Shown here in pieces: positions 8,772 through 19,960 of a stretch of DNA of 64,000 bases. Source of the DNA: a bacterium (lineage in GTDB: Bacteria; Bacteroidota; Bacteroidia; B-17B0; Aurantibacillaceae); the NCBI GenBank assembly GCA_029945625.1, contig JAQSCW010000002.1, forward strand, positions 291,472 through 355,471, written 5' to 3'. A program made the translations under genes and the position numbers. The notes beneath the pieces are model-generated. The model saw nothing but the letters and a program-made list of their open reading frames with translations. It was not told where the DNA came from and searched no databases. How positions within the stretch are numbered: the stretch's first letter is position 1; every line of letters starts with the position of its first letter.

Positions 8772-9305
8772 ATGAAGAAAAAACTCTTACTGGTTACCTC
8801 CGTGTTGATCGTTTTGGCCGTTAGTATGGCCTGTGAAAAGAAGGGAAACCCCGATGCTATTACACCTGACTACAGTGCTACCGGAAATCCTAATCCCAAT
8901 AACCAAACGGTAACAGGAACCTCCAGCTATACGAATCCCGCCACACAAAACTCTAGTTTACTGGTAGGCTCTTTAGGCTGGAGCAATTTAACCTGTGCCT
9001 CTACAAACAGTACTACACTTAAAGGAAATAACGGTGTAACCGATGTAACACTTGCGTTCTCAAGTGCAGCGAAAACTGGCACCTATGCCATTGCTTCGCA
9101 GGTATCAATTGGCTCTTGCGTAATGACCATTTTAAATGCACCCAACCAACCGGCAGGTATAGTTTGGCAAGGTTATAGTGGCAGTGTTTCGGTAACCACT
9201 TCCACGGCAGGAATAAATGCCATATTTGCAAATGTGGTTTGTACACAAAAAACATTCAACTTTCCAACGGTGGCCGCCAGCGGTACTTTAAGTTGTGGTA
9301 ACTAA
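8772..9305 (+). CDS. Small Ser/Thr/Asn-rich lipoprotein
   Basis: This 177-residue protein has a lipoprotein signal (MKKK, hydrophobic 4-18, acylation Cys at 21 in SMAC). A linker rich in Asn, Pro and Thr leads into a small beta-rich domain with three further cysteines of roughly regular spacing. The family is not recognised; nothing in it suggests an enzyme. It is a single-gene unit between its own promoter and a strong terminator. Confidence 0.75.
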   Translation: MKKKLLLVTSVLIVLAVSMACEKKGNPDAITPDYSATGNPNPNNQTVTGTSSYTNPATQNSSLLVGSLGWSNLTCASTNSTTLKGNNGVTDVTLAFSSAAKTGTYAIASQVSIGSCVMTILNAPNQPAGIVWQGYSGSVSVTTSTAGINAIFANVVCTQKTFNFPTVAASGTLSCGN

Positions 9306-9324
9306 TCCTTCATCTCATTACTTG

Positions 9325-9351
9325 AAGCAGAAGAAATTCTGCTTTTTTTTT
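9325..9351 (+). terminator. Rho-independent terminator after the lipoprotein
   Basis: A perfect 8-bp stem (9325-9332 with 9337-9344) with loop GAAA is followed by a run of T. It overlaps the first possible start codon of the next gene, which argues for a later start there. Confidence 0.85.
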
Positions 9352-9361
9352 GCTTTTATTT

Positions 9362-10792
9362 TTGCGCACTGTTCAACAAATAATTTCCTTCCTTAAAAAG
9401 GCTTACTCTCCCGATCAAAGAGCTCTTGCACTCATGCGCATTGGCATGGCATTAATCATTATTGCTGATCTGCTTATTCGTGGAGCTGACCTCAGCGCAC
9501 ATTATACCGATGCCGGAATATGGCCAATTAATCTGGTGAAGCACTTTGCCTGGAAAAGTGGATATTGGAGTATTCACACCCTCTGGGGCGAATTTACGCC
9601 AACCCTCGTGTTGTTTGTTCTGCATTTCCTTTTGGCAATTCTATTACTTATTGGTTCCAATACCCGACTCATCACTTTTCTGCTTTTTGTCTTTACCGTT
9701 TCATTGCACAACCGAAATTTATTTGTTTTGCAAGCCGGTGATGATTTGTTGAGATTGGTTTTGCTTTGGGGACTATTTTTACCCTGGGGTAATCACTATT
9801 CGCTGGACTCAAAAAGAAAGAAATATCGTACAGTAGATAGTGCTTTTGCCAACGCCGGCTATTTACTGTTGGTTTCATCGGTTTATCTTTTTGCCGTCGC
9901 ATTGCGCAATACAGCCGAGTGGCACGAAGAAGGCAGCGCCGTGTATTTTGCCCTGAGCCTCGAACAGATTAGGCTTCCTTTGGGCACAGTATTATACAAT
10001 CATCCCGCTTTGCTAAAAATTCTCACCCGACTTGTTTATTATACTGAATTTCTGATTCCTATTCTCATTCTTCTGCCCACAAAAAAACAGATCTTTCGTT
10101 TTGTCGCTTTTCTTTTGATCTTTTTTCTGCATCTTGGCTTTGGTCTCACGCTTTATGTAGGTTTGTTTTATCTCATTGGCATTGTTTCCGCATTCGGTTT
10201 GTTACCCTCCAATTTTTTTGATCGGCTCGACGACTATGCCGGCGTGACACATAGCAGAACCTCCAATCCAAATTCTCCCGCTCTGTTTAAGATCCTTCTT
10301 AATGGATTTTGTGCAATGTTAATAGGCATTTGTTTACTAATTAATTTAAGTAACCTGAAGTGGTTTAACTACAAATTAAAATCCGAGTTAAGCGTATTCG
10401 CTAACGGGTTGCGACTTGATCAATATTGGGGAATGTTCTCGCCGGGTGTGCTACGAAAAGACGGTTGGTACGTATATCATGGATTTGATTCTATTGGAAG
10501 GCAATGGGACATACGCTTGAATCAGGATTATGTTGATTACGAAAAACCGCAATCGGTAGTGGGAATGTACACGAGTGACCGATGGCGTAAGTTAGCCGAA
10601 AATATGCAGGACGATCGGTTCACGTTTTTGCGGCCGCTTTATTGTAAATTCAGGTTGAATGAATGGAATCATGCGCATCCTGAAAGACAGCTTGCCGGAA
10701 TGAATCTATACTTTATGGAGAAATTAAATCTGCCGGATTACAAAACTAAAAAACCAACAAAACAACTGTATTGTGTTTGCACTAATTACTAA
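9362..10792 (+). CDS. HTTM (vitamin K-dependent carboxylase-like) membrane protein
   Basis: About 476 residues with many transmembrane helices. The opening (YSPDQRALALMRIGMALIII) followed by a His-rich luminal segment (SAHYTDAGIWP) and the LHNRNLFVLQAGDDLLRL region are typical of HTTM-domain proteins, related to gamma-glutamyl carboxylase; bacterial members have mostly unknown substrates. The last 130 residues are soluble and Trp/Tyr-rich. The frame is open from TTG at 9350, but that codon lies in a terminator T tract, so TTG at 9362 is taken as start; ATG at 9434 would cut into the domain. It overlaps the methyltransferase gene by 20 bases. Confidence 0.75.
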   Translation: MRTVQQIISFLKKAYSPDQRALALMRIGMALIIIADLLIRGADLSAHYTDAGIWPINLVKHFAWKSGYWSIHTLWGEFTPTLVLFVLHFLLAILLLIGSNTRLITFLLFVFTVSLHNRNLFVLQAGDDLLRLVLLWGLFLPWGNHYSLDSKRKKYRTVDSAFANAGYLLLVSSVYLFAVALRNTAEWHEEGSAVYFALSLEQIRLPLGTVLYNHPALLKILTRLVYYTEFLIPILILLPTKKQIFRFVAFLLIFFLHLGFGLTLYVGLFYLIGIVSAFGLLPSNFFDRLDDYAGVTHSRTSNPNSPALFKILLNGFCAMLIGICLLINLSNLKWFNYKLKSELSVFANGLRLDQYWGMFSPGVLRKDGWYVYHGFDSIGRQWDIRLNQDYVDYEKPQSVVGMYTSDRWRKLAENMQDDRFTFLRPLYCKFRLNEWNHAHPERQLAGMNLYFMEKLNLPDYKTKKPTKQLYCVCTNY

Positions 10793-11576
10793 AACGCACA
10801 CGTTGCGTCAGTTCCTTAGACATTTCTTTACAGCAAAAAGAAGGGGACATGGTGTACATTCTCCTTTTGCCTACCGTTTGTGTGAAGAGGTACTTTATAG
10901 TAAGGACGTATTTTACGATTTTGCGGTCCTTCAGCAAATTAGAGAAGAATTGCTACACGACAAACAATTGCTCGAGGTAGATGATTACGGTGCAGGTTCA
11001 AAAACCTTTAATGGTAAAAAGCGCTTGGTGAAAAACATTGTCAAAAAAGGAATCAGCACCCGGCGGCAGAGTGAATTCATTTATCGCCTCATCAACTTTT
11101 TGAATAGTAAAAACTGCTTGGAGATCGGCACTTCACTTGGTTTAAACGCGCTCTATATGGCAAAAGCCAATCAGGCAGGAAGAGTTACCACCGTGGAAGG
11201 CAGTTATGTCTTATGGAAATTTGCCGTTGATCTGGGATCAAGATACCACACGCCAACTATTAATTATCTCCATGGCACATTTGATGCGATCTTACCTGAG
11301 CTGCTGAACAGTTCTGTACCATTTGATTTCATTTATATTGACGGCAATCACACGTATGAAGCCACTCTTCGGTACTTTAAAATGGGACTTCTAAAGAACT
11401 CTGAGAGTAGCGTGTTTATGATCGATGATGTTTACTGGAGTCCTGACATGACCAAGGCTTGGAACGAAATAAAATCAAATCCCTTAGTGAGCATGAGCAT
11501 TGATTGTTTTTATTTTGGTTTGGTGTTTTTTAATCGGGAGATCAAAGAGAAGGTTGATTTGACTTTGTACTTCTGA
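10773..11576 (+). CDS. Class I SAM-dependent O-methyltransferase-like protein
   Basis: This 267-residue protein has a central Rossmann-type methyltransferase core. Motif I is CLEIGTSLGLNALYMA at about 115-130, the acidic SAM-binding residue follows in TTVEGS, and a YIDGNHTYEATLRYF segment at about 187-202 resembles the metal/substrate loop of catechol-type O-methyltransferases (YrrM-like). The substrate is unknown. It starts at GTG inside the end of the HTTM gene (20-base overlap), so translation is probably coupled, and both may act on one pathway. Confidence 0.75.
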   Translation: MFALITKTHTLRQFLRHFFTAKRRGHGVHSPFAYRLCEEVLYSKDVFYDFAVLQQIREELLHDKQLLEVDDYGAGSKTFNGKKRLVKNIVKKGISTRRQSEFIYRLINFLNSKNCLEIGTSLGLNALYMAKANQAGRVTTVEGSYVLWKFAVDLGSRYHTPTINYLHGTFDAILPELLNSSVPFDFIYIDGNHTYEATLRYFKMGLLKNSESSVFMIDDVYWSPDMTKAWNEIKSNPLVSMSIDCFYFGLVFFNREIKEKVDLTLYF

Positions 11577-11766
11577 ATTCCTCGCTATAAAGTATTGCCT
11601 AAATTTCATTTTTGCGAACGAATCCCCATGGCGAAATAATAAGTGGAGAGCTTTAACTTGAACGCGCGATCTCTTTACTAGCAACACAATTATAAAATGA
11701 CTTATTGTGCAGGGTGTTCATGCGGTAACTCCTTAGTACAGATTACCGAAAACTAATAATTCTCAG

Positions 11767-12339
11767 CTAGTTTGCCACTAAGGCATTTACCTCAGCTTCC
11801 GTTAAGAATTGAAAATCACTGAATTTTGAACCGCCCACTCCTCCGGTAAGAAATCGGTAGCCTACAATTGTGTCCAAAGGTGTTTTTACAATTTGAATCA
11901 CTACTACAAGCTCACCTTTCACGGGTCCGCTTCTGATTTTGGAGGTAGCACCAACAAAACGTGCCAGCTTTGGCAATTCCATCGCATAAGGTTTTACATA
12001 TCGGTTTTCCCTTTCACCGTAATGGTGAATAGCGGTACCATTCATTGTTTCTTCATAGCTGGGCAAGCGGCCATTAACGGCAGAGACATGGTTCCATGAT
12101 GCAAGTTCGATAGGCGGAAACTCTCTCTGTGCATCGGGACAATAGAAATTTTTAATAATCTCTCCGTTTTCCGAAAATCCTTTGGTGTTATTATAAGCGG
12201 CGGCAGTATAATTGCTTTTTGATTTTTCTGCCTTGACGTTCTGTTTGTCTCCTGCATTCGTTTTTGGATCAGGGTTGGTGCAAGACTGAGCAAAAACTAA
12301 GGCGCTTATGGCGAGCGCATAGAAATTAAGTGTTTTCAT
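11767..12339 (-). CDS. Lipoprotein of unknown function
   Basis: This 190-residue protein has a lipoprotein signal with acylation Cys at 20 (FAQSC), a Lys/Asn-rich linker, then a domain of about 140 residues with single Cys, Trp and several His (NGTAIHHYGERENRY). No recognised family. A TACCTTTG -7 box lies about 75 bases upstream. The 190 bases between its stop and the methyltransferase hold no gene I can support. Confidence 0.65.
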   Translation of the reverse strand: MKTLNFYALAISALVFAQSCTNPDPKTNAGDKQNVKAEKSKSNYTAAAYNNTKGFSENGEIIKNFYCPDAQREFPPIELASWNHVSAVNGRLPSYEETMNGTAIHHYGERENRYVKPYAMELPKLARFVGATSKIRSGPVKGELVVVIQIVKTPLDTIVGYRFLTGGVGGSKFSDFQFLTEAEVNALVAN

Positions 12340-12412
12340 TTTTTCTTATTGATTTAGATTCCAGGTTCAGGCAGTGTGTGCGATTCTCCTAATATAATAC
12401 CACTTCCGGTAA

Positions 12413-12420
12413 CAAAGGTA
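12413..12420 (-). promoter_or_regulatory. Bacteroidota -7 box for the lipoprotein
   Basis: On the minus strand this reads TACCTTTG, an exact TAnnTTTG match, 74 bases upstream of the ATG at 12339. No matching TTG at the expected distance was seen, so support is partial. Confidence 0.4.
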
Positions 12421-12580
12421 GATGTAATATAGAGCGAACCTGTTACTCACTCGTTATTGTCCTGTTAATGGCGTGTTAACGGCAGGTCACTGCTTTTTAC
12501 ATGCCGGAAAGTTATTACTGGTGGTCGTTGAAAATAGAAAGCACTCTCATCATAGGCTGCAAAGGAGCACCCGTACAAAG

Positions 12581-13177
12581 TCAGAGGTCAGTTAATCCCT
12601 TTCCGGCGAGAATATGTTTCGAGTATTTTTCAATCCTCGATTCGCGGGTTTTGGCTTGTTTAGGGGCCGAAAAGTATAATAGGTATGCCCTTTGACGTCC
12701 CGGCGTTAATGTCTTAAACGCTGTTTTCAATGCCGGAATCTTCTTTAATTTTATTTCAAATTCTTCGGGAACAGAAAATTCGGTGGCCTTCTTAAAATTC
12801 ACTTTCAACCCCGCTTTTTCCACCTCAATGGCTTCATGAATATAGGCAGTTAAAGTGTTTTTCATATCGACAATTTGACGAACAGCGGTGAAGCGGATCT
12901 GACGCGCTGCCTGAACATTTTTTGTTTGCTGAATTAATATTCCATCAACGTCCTGTAATAAGGAACCTTTGTGGAACAAAAGAGCACAGTACTCTTTAAA
13001 CCCATGGATTAAAACGATGTTGTTTTTATTATAAGTGTAACAAGGAACTCCCCATTTTAATTCTTCGTTTAACCCACAATCAAGCACGATCGCTCTCAAT
13101 TTCTTAAATTCGTCTTGCCACTTTTTTTCCTTAGTAAAAAAGAAGTCTACCGCAGGATTCATGCTTCCAATTGACAT
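12581..13177 (-). CDS. YdeI-like protein (DUF1801 plus YdeI/OmpD-associated domain)
   Basis: This 198-residue cytoplasmic protein has an N-terminal YdhG-type DUF1801 domain (about 8-120; WGVPCYTYNKNNIVLIHGFK is the characteristic core). Its C-terminus carries the OmpD/YdeI-associated helical region: PEEFEIKLKKIPALKTAFKT, then LTPGRQRAYLLYFSAPKQ and ESRIEKY. The two-domain layout is common in Bacteroidota; E. coli YdeI has been linked to antimicrobial peptide tolerance, but the molecular role is unclear. It stands alone. Confidence 0.85.
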   Translation of the reverse strand: MSIGSMNPAVDFFFTKEKKWQDEFKKLRAIVLDCGLNEELKWGVPCYTYNKNNIVLIHGFKEYCALLFHKGSLLQDVDGILIQQTKNVQAARQIRFTAVRQIVDMKNTLTAYIHEAIEVEKAGLKVNFKKATEFSVPEEFEIKLKKIPALKTAFKTLTPGRQRAYLLYFSAPKQAKTRESRIEKYSKHILAGKGLTDL

Positions 13178-13455
13178 ATGCGTTACGCTCTATTCGTTTA
13201 ATTTGCACACTAAATGTAAACAAAAAAACAAAGTCCCCTCTAATAAGGATGAAGGTGTCTATTTTCATCAGCATCATCGCAGGTACATTCCACCGGTGGG
13301 GGTCAAATCTGCCCCTGAAGTAGTGCGGCAGGATTCAGACGGAGCCTCCTGCACTTTCATACAAATGGTAAAATTTGTTTAAAATTCAATCTGTAAAACA
13401 ATCCCTCCTCTAAATACTTATCTTTAGTTCCTTAATATTAATTCAAACTATAACT

Positions 13456-14304
13456 ATGTTACACAAATTACCTTCACTCGGTCTTGCCCTGGCTTTCGCA
13501 GCCATTGGCACCACAACACTCAACGCACAGTTAAAAGTGCCGGCCCCCAGTCCTTTGCAAACGGTAAAACAAGCCTTTGCCCTATCTGACATTACCATTG
13601 AATATTCTCGTCCCAGTGCTAAAGGAAGAGTTATTTATGGCGACCTGGTACCTTTTGGAGCCATTTGGCGCACAGGTGCCAATGCATCCACTAAAATAAC
13701 ATTTGGCGAAGATGTGAAACTCGAAGGAAATGTTGTGTTAGCAGGAACTTACGCCCTGTATACCATCCCAAACAAGGACAGCTGGGAAATTCTCGTTTAC
13801 AAAGATCTTAAATTAGGAGGAAATGTGGCGGATTACAAGAAGGAAAATGAACTTTTACGATTTACAGTTCCTTCAAAGAAGCTAAATGATAAGGTGGAGA
13901 CCTTTTCAATGGGCATCGCTGATGTGACGCCGAGTACCAGTAACATTGAACTCAATTGGGAAAACACCCGCGCATCATTCGCTGTGGTAGCCGACATTGA
14001 TTCGAAGATTATGAAGGCGATTGAAACCAATGTGGTAAATGATAACCGCCCGTATTTTCAGGCAGCCAGTTATTATTATGAAACCAACAAAGACCTTATC
14101 ATTGCAGGCACCTGGGTTGATAAAGCCATTGCCGGAAATCCTAAAGCTTACTGGATGGTGCTGTTAAAAGCAAAGATCCAGGCTAAACAAAAAGATAAAA
14201 AAGGAGCCATCGCCACAGCTGAGCAGGTAATTGTATTAGCAAAAGAAGACAAGAACGACGACTATGTAAAGCAAGCTGAGAAGCTAATAGCTGAAAATAA
14301 ATAA
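13456..14304 (+). CDS. DUF2911 domain protein, exported
   Basis: This 282-residue protein has a signal peptide (cut near residue 25, NAQ) and a DUF2911 domain at about 30-170. Its signatures are PSPLQTVKQ, IEYSRPSAKGR, FGAIWRTGANASTKI and AGTYALYTIPN. About 100 helical residues follow and may be a TPR-like tail. The function of DUF2911 is unknown; it is frequent in Bacteroidota. A weak -7 box (TATCTTTA, 13418-13425) precedes it and a strong terminator follows, making it a single-gene unit. Confidence 0.9.
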   Translation: MLHKLPSLGLALAFAAIGTTTLNAQLKVPAPSPLQTVKQAFALSDITIEYSRPSAKGRVIYGDLVPFGAIWRTGANASTKITFGEDVKLEGNVVLAGTYALYTIPNKDSWEILVYKDLKLGGNVADYKKENELLRFTVPSKKLNDKVETFSMGIADVTPSTSNIELNWENTRASFAVVADIDSKIMKAIETNVVNDNRPYFQAASYYYETNKDLIIAGTWVDKAIAGNPKAYWMVLLKAKIQAKQKDKKGAIATAEQVIVLAKEDKNDDYVKQAEKLIAENK

Positions 14305-14327
14305 TAATTCAAACCTTTATTTCATTG

Positions 14328-14357
14328 AACCCGGCTCTTTTGCCGGGTTTTTTTTGT
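14328..14357 (+). terminator. Terminator after the DUF2911 gene
   Basis: A perfect 8-bp GC-rich stem (14328-14335 with 14342-14349), six-base loop, followed by T8. Confidence 0.9.
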
Positions 14358-14532
14358 TTCATAAAGTAACGCAGATGGGGCAGACAGCTTAAGATATGTG
14401 CGAGGGTTCACTACATCACCTTATGAATTGGCTTTTTTTCTAGAGCTCTTCGTAACTCCTAATGCAAAGATATACTGGTGAGCTACGATGGTTCGGTAAC
14501 GTAACAAATTTGAACAGTTCACTTCTTGTAAA

Positions 14533-14569
14533 ATGCAAAAACCCCGTCGCGGCTTACCGGACGGGGTTT
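14533..14569 (-). terminator. Terminator of the prolyl-isomerase operon
   Basis: A 10-bp perfect stem (14539-14548 with 14560-14569) with a GC-rich loop; on the minus strand it is followed by TTTTTGC. It lies 18 bases beyond the stop of the cyclophilin-FKBP gene and ends the three-gene operon. Confidence 0.85.
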
Positions 14570-14587
14570 CAAGTAGAGGAATGCCTA

Positions 14588-15649
14588 TTAATTTACTTTG
14601 ACTAATTCCACTTCAAAAATCAAATCGCTTTTTGGAGGAATTACCCCCGACGGGTGTCCATTTTCACCGTACCCAATTTGGTAAGGAATGTAAAAGATTG
14701 CTCGTCCGCCCGGCTTCATCAATTGAAGTCCTTCTGTCCAACCCGGAATCACTTGATTTAATCCAAATGAAATTGGTGTTTTCCCGAAATTACCATCAAA
14801 CTCTTTACCATTTGTAAACGTTCCACGGTAAAATACGGTCACTTGATCACTTGCTTTTGGAAAAGCACCCTCGCCCGGTTTTTCAATAATATATTTTAAT
14901 CCCGAAGCCGTGGTGGTCGCATTTTCGAAACGTTTTAAAGCCGCGGCGTTAGCTGCTGCCCTTGCTTCTTCATCCGCCTTGGCTTTGGCTGCTGCTTTAG
15001 CACCTACATTTCCTTTTTCAAATTCGAATACAGCAGGGGCATCAAATGCTTCTGCTTCTTTACCTTTTCTTAAGATCACCAAATGAGTCAATGTATCTCC
15101 CATCGCAATTTTATTCACCACATCCTGCCCTTGAATTACGTGTCCAAAAATAGTATGCTTGCCGTCTAACCAAGGAGTTTCAACATGGGTAATAAAAAAC
15201 TGAGACCCGTTAGTACCGGGACCAGCATTGGCCATACTCAAGATACCGGGACCTTTATGTTTTAATGAGGTGTCTATTTCATCACCAAATTTATAACCCG
15301 GATCGCCGGTACCGGTGCCAAGTGGGCAACCACCCTGAATCATAAAATTAGGAATTACCCGGTGAAATTTCAGGCCATCGTAATAGGGCGTGCCATCGGG
15401 TTTTGCTGTGTTTTTAATTTTACCTTCTGCCAGTCCAACGAAGTTGGCAACCGTCATGGGTGTTTTTTTGAATTCAAGTGCAGTGTAAATACTGCCTTTG
15501 TTTGTTTCAAACTTAGCATACATGCCATCAGCTTGTTTGCCTAAAAATTCCTTATCCATCTTACTTAATTTTTGTTTTTCTTTTTTCTGCGCCATTACCC
15601 CACTACTCAGAACGGATAAAGCAGAGATCATGATTACTAACTTTTTCAT
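14588..15649 (-). CDS. Cyclophilin-FKBP fusion peptidyl-prolyl isomerase, exported
   Basis: This 353-residue protein has a signal peptide (about 1-20), then a cyclophilin domain at about 42-205 ([41 protein letters not shown]), an Ala/Lys-rich helical linker (about 210-240) and a C-terminal FKBP domain (about 245-353; [41 protein letters not shown]). Both active-site signatures look intact. Such dual-family immunophilins are known from flavobacteria and some other lineages. It probably assists folding in the periplasm. It is the last gene of an operon with two more FKBP proteins. Confidence 0.92.
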   Translation of the reverse strand: MKKLVIMISALSVLSSGVMAQKKEKQKLSKMDKEFLGKQADGMYAKFETNKGSIYTALEFKKTPMTVANFVGLAEGKIKNTAKPDGTPYYDGLKFHRVIPNFMIQGGCPLGTGTGDPGYKFGDEIDTSLKHKGPGILSMANAGPGTNGSQFFITHVETPWLDGKHTIFGHVIQGQDVVNKIAMGDTLTHLVILRKGKEAEAFDAPAVFEFEKGNVGAKAAAKAKADEEARAAANAAALKRFENATTTASGLKYIIEKPGEGAFPKASDQVTVFYRGTFTNGKEFDGNFGKTPISFGLNQVIPGWTEGLQLMKPGGRAIFYIPYQIGYGENGHPSGVIPPKSDLIFEVELVKVN

Positions 15650-15705
15650 TGTTTTGGTTTTATGTGGTGTACCAATAGCAAAAATACTGCCAAATTTATT
15701 AAACC

Positions 15706-16647
15706 TTAGTGTTGTGGTTGACCTTGAGGGGCTTGCTCTCTGGGAGGTGCCGGTTTAAAATCAATCAATTCAACTTCAAATGTTAAGGGAGAATAAGCAG
15801 GAATTGGTCCGCCGCCTCTTGGTCCGTACGCCAAAGCGGAAGGTATGATTAATTGTGCTTTTCCGCCTTTTTTCATCAATTGCAAACCTTCTGTCCAACC
15901 CGGAATTACCTGGTTTAACACGAATTCAACAGGACCGCCATTTTTCTCTGAACTATCAAAAATAGTACCGTCTAATAATTTACCGGTATAATTTACTTTT
16001 ACCATGTCGGTAGCTAGTGGCGAATTGCCCGTACCCTTCTTTAATTCGATGTAATACAATCCCGACGCAGTAGGTTTTACCTTTACATTATTATCTGCCA
16101 GGTATTTTTCAAGAATCGGCATTTCTTTGCCTTGCGCTTCTTTTGCTGCCACTTCTGCTTCAGCCAATTGTTTCTTTTGATTTTCTTCTAATTCTTTTTT
16201 CGTGCGAATATCTTTGATTTTAAACACGCCGCGCAGGTGCTCTCCGGGTTTGAACCCTTTTGGCAACGCATTTTGTTGATTTGTTTTTAAGAAGAACGAA
16301 TCGGCCGATACGATAAAGGCAGCGCTGTCGCCTTTGCTCATCATCATCATCCCTTCTTCAAAGCTGCCCACAAATGACGACTTACTCATCCCAAACTGCA
16401 CGTAACCTGTTCCATCTTGACTCACTTTTTTAGAATCAACGATCACGGAATCGCTTCCTTCTTTGGTTATCACATACCCAATGGTGATTCCATCTCCAAT
16501 ATTGATCTTTTGTCCGTCTTCCGCGCGGTTAAAGAATTTATAATGCAAACCACTTTCAGACTTTTTAAAGCCATCAAATTGAGAATCGCTGCAAGAGCTC
16601 ATGATCATAGCGATGGCTGCTGTTGCAAGTAATGTTACTTTTTTCAT
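15706..16647 (-). CDS. FKBP-type prolyl isomerase lipoprotein with two FKBP domains
   Basis: This 313-residue protein has a lipoprotein signal (IMSSC, Cys 19). A first FKBP-like domain at about 28-150 is degenerate: it keeps the overall layout ([20 protein letters not shown]) but lacks the Y-x-G-x-L-x-DG core. A charged helical linker leads to a complete FKBP domain at about 195-300 ([38 protein letters not shown]). The tail is Pro/Gln-rich. It is probably an envelope-anchored foldase; the first domain may bind substrate or dimerise. It lies 56 bases upstream of the cyclophilin-FKBP gene. Confidence 0.9.
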   Translation of the reverse strand: MKKVTLLATAAIAMIMSSCSDSQFDGFKKSESGLHYKFFNRAEDGQKINIGDGITIGYVITKEGSDSVIVDSKKVSQDGTGYVQFGMSKSSFVGSFEEGMMMMSKGDSAAFIVSADSFFLKTNQQNALPKGFKPGEHLRGVFKIKDIRTKKELEENQKKQLAEAEVAAKEAQGKEMPILEKYLADNNVKVKPTASGLYYIELKKGTGNSPLATDMVKVNYTGKLLDGTIFDSSEKNGGPVEFVLNQVIPGWTEGLQLMKKGGKAQLIIPSALAYGPRGGGPIPAYSPLTFEVELIDFKPAPPREQAPQGQPQH

Positions 16648-16676
16648 GTAATTGTTTTATGTTTTTTATTTCGAAT

Positions 16677-17549
16677 TTACTGATTCATGGCGTCTTTTCT
16701 CTCTTGAAATACTCTGATCGAATACATCAAAGGAGTAAAGGGTGGCACAGTTCCATTGCTGCTTCCTAATTCTCCAAAAGCAAGGCGTGAAGGTAAGATT
16801 ATTTTTGCATTTTGGCCTAATTTTAGCTTTCCTATAACAATATTTAAACCTTTTAGGAGCTGATCGGGACTACCATAAATAAACTCCAACTGTTGAGCTG
16901 AACTTTCGAGGTAACGGCCATTCATGAACTGCCCCCGGTACACCACTTTAATTTCCTCCCCCATTTTCACAGATTCACCCCGGGAAGGTGCCGGACGATC
17001 GAGCCAAAAAAAACCAGCCTCGTCCCTGGCCATTTCAAATTCCCGGGCATCTTTAAAGTGATTTTCGATTTGCTGCGTTTCCAGCACCCTCAAATTATCA
17101 TTAACTTTTTGGAAGGTTTGCACGGTATATATTCTCTCCACCTTCAAATTAACCCGCACCACACTGTCGTGTAGGCTGAAATAAGGCACTTTTTCGCTAT
17201 TAAATTGCTGAACAAAAAAGTCACTTGGTTTAATCAGCAGGCAAGCGCTGTCTCCTTCAGAAAGTTTAGAAACATAATTTTGGAGAAAATTGCGCTTTTC
17301 CCCGGAGTCTACTCTGATAAAAAACTTACTGCTCATATTATTGTGGGAATCCCAAAACACCGAATCCCTTTGTGTTTTAAACTCGGCGCTAACTCTGGCA
17401 ATGCGATCTGCCATGTAATGTGACGAATCATTCGCAAAGGCAATCAGGTGGTAATAATAACCAAGCCGGTCCTTTGAAAAGGTAATCTTTGCCGGTTTTT
17501 GCCGGCAGGAGATAAGAAAAAGCAACGCAATATAAGGAGCAATTCTCAT
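16677..17549 (-). CDS. FKBP-like lipoprotein
   Basis: About 290 residues, starting at the ATG at 17549, which gives a compact lipoprotein signal (LLFLISC, Cys at 15). The frame is open to 17633, but the extra 28 residues would bury that signal. The N-terminal region (to about 170) resembles the degenerate first domain of the neighbour. The C-terminal FKBP domain (about 195-285) shows EIKVVYRGQFMNGRYLESS and TVPPFTPLMYSIRV, with Asp of the usual DG replaced by Asn and the FDSS Phe by Leu, so catalysis may be weak. GldI-type gliding lipoproteins have a related layout. It heads the operon, 29 bases before the next gene. Confidence 0.8.
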   Translation of the reverse strand: MRIAPYIALLFLISCRQKPAKITFSKDRLGYYYHLIAFANDSSHYMADRIARVSAEFKTQRDSVFWDSHNNMSSKFFIRVDSGEKRNFLQNYVSKLSEGDSACLLIKPSDFFVQQFNSEKVPYFSLHDSVVRVNLKVERIYTVQTFQKVNDNLRVLETQQIENHFKDAREFEMARDEAGFFWLDRPAPSRGESVKMGEEIKVVYRGQFMNGRYLESSAQQLEFIYGSPDQLLKGLNIVIGKLKLGQNAKIILPSRLAFGELGSSNGTVPPFTPLMYSIRVFQERKDAMNQ

Positions 17550-18111
17550 TGATAAAAAACAGCAGATCTTCACAAATATAAAGAGGAAACAGAGATCCAA
17601 CTCTATTGTGGAGAAAAGAAAAAGTTCATACAATGATGGGCATTTTGGGTCAAGGGGAAAAGCTGGGGAGAAAGTTTTTGGGCCTGCCCCCTGAAGCAGG
17701 GCAGCAAGCCAGTGGCTTGATGAGCCAGTCTGTGCGGTGGCTGGTGATTCTTACCAAGTCCTTAGCTTCAGGGGTCGCGCTTTCCGTTGCAAGTCCTCGC
17801 CACGCAAAGAGACAGGCGTGGCTGTGGGCTTTCCACTACAATCGCTCAGGCAGCAAACAGTGTGTTTCCAGTAATAAAAAAATCCAAGGAATAAATAAAA
17901 TACATTTCCCCAACAATTCGGATTGATCCGGCATTTTGGTTTCTGATATGAAAATCTCTATGCATTTGAAATGCGCCTCCATAAACACGTAAGGCGGAGC
18001 TCATGCACCAACCATGCAAGTGTGAATATCGTAAGTGGGCCTTATCGCACTGGCAGATGATACAGATGTTCTTTGGGCATTGAACTTCGAAACCAGATCA
18101 ATTGTACTGAA
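17550..18111. other. Gene-free, hairpin-rich stretch
   Basis: No credible coding frame. It holds several short GC-rich inverted repeats: 17684-17689 with 17699-17704, and a perfect 7-bp pair 17799-17805 with 17816-17822. TTTCCACTACAATC follows at 17830-17843, which recurs with one mismatch on the opposite strand at 49811-49824. A 106-codon frame at 17606-17926 has no start context, no domain and an odd composition, so it is left out. It could be a decayed repeat element or a structured RNA. Confidence 0.4.
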
Positions 18112-18157
18112 ATAAACAAACATAAACACAAAGAGCCCCCAAAATCCGGGAGCTCTT
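18112..18157 (-). terminator. Terminator after groEL
   Basis: Arms 18131-18140 and 18148-18157 pair with one mismatch; on the minus strand the stem is followed by TTTGTGTTTATGTTTGTTT. The plus side also carries a long T run, so the hairpin could act in both directions. Confidence 0.7.
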
Positions 18158-18227
18158 TTTTTTTCAAAGTACAGTTTTTAGGGTGTACCGCCTCGGTGAC
18201 CTTCGGTCGGCCGCAATAAACACAGCA

Positions 18228-19874
<1,647 letters not shown>

Positions 19875-19960
19875 TTAATTTTTGATGTTAGTTACTAGTT
19901 TAAGAGCGCATTCAAACCGGCGCCACGATCCAAATCGTCACCCAATCTGAAAACCGATCC

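Noticed and set aside
17606..17926. 106-codon frame in the gap before the isomerase operon
   Set aside because: Runs through hairpins and the dispersed 14-mer, with no start signal or recognisable protein features.
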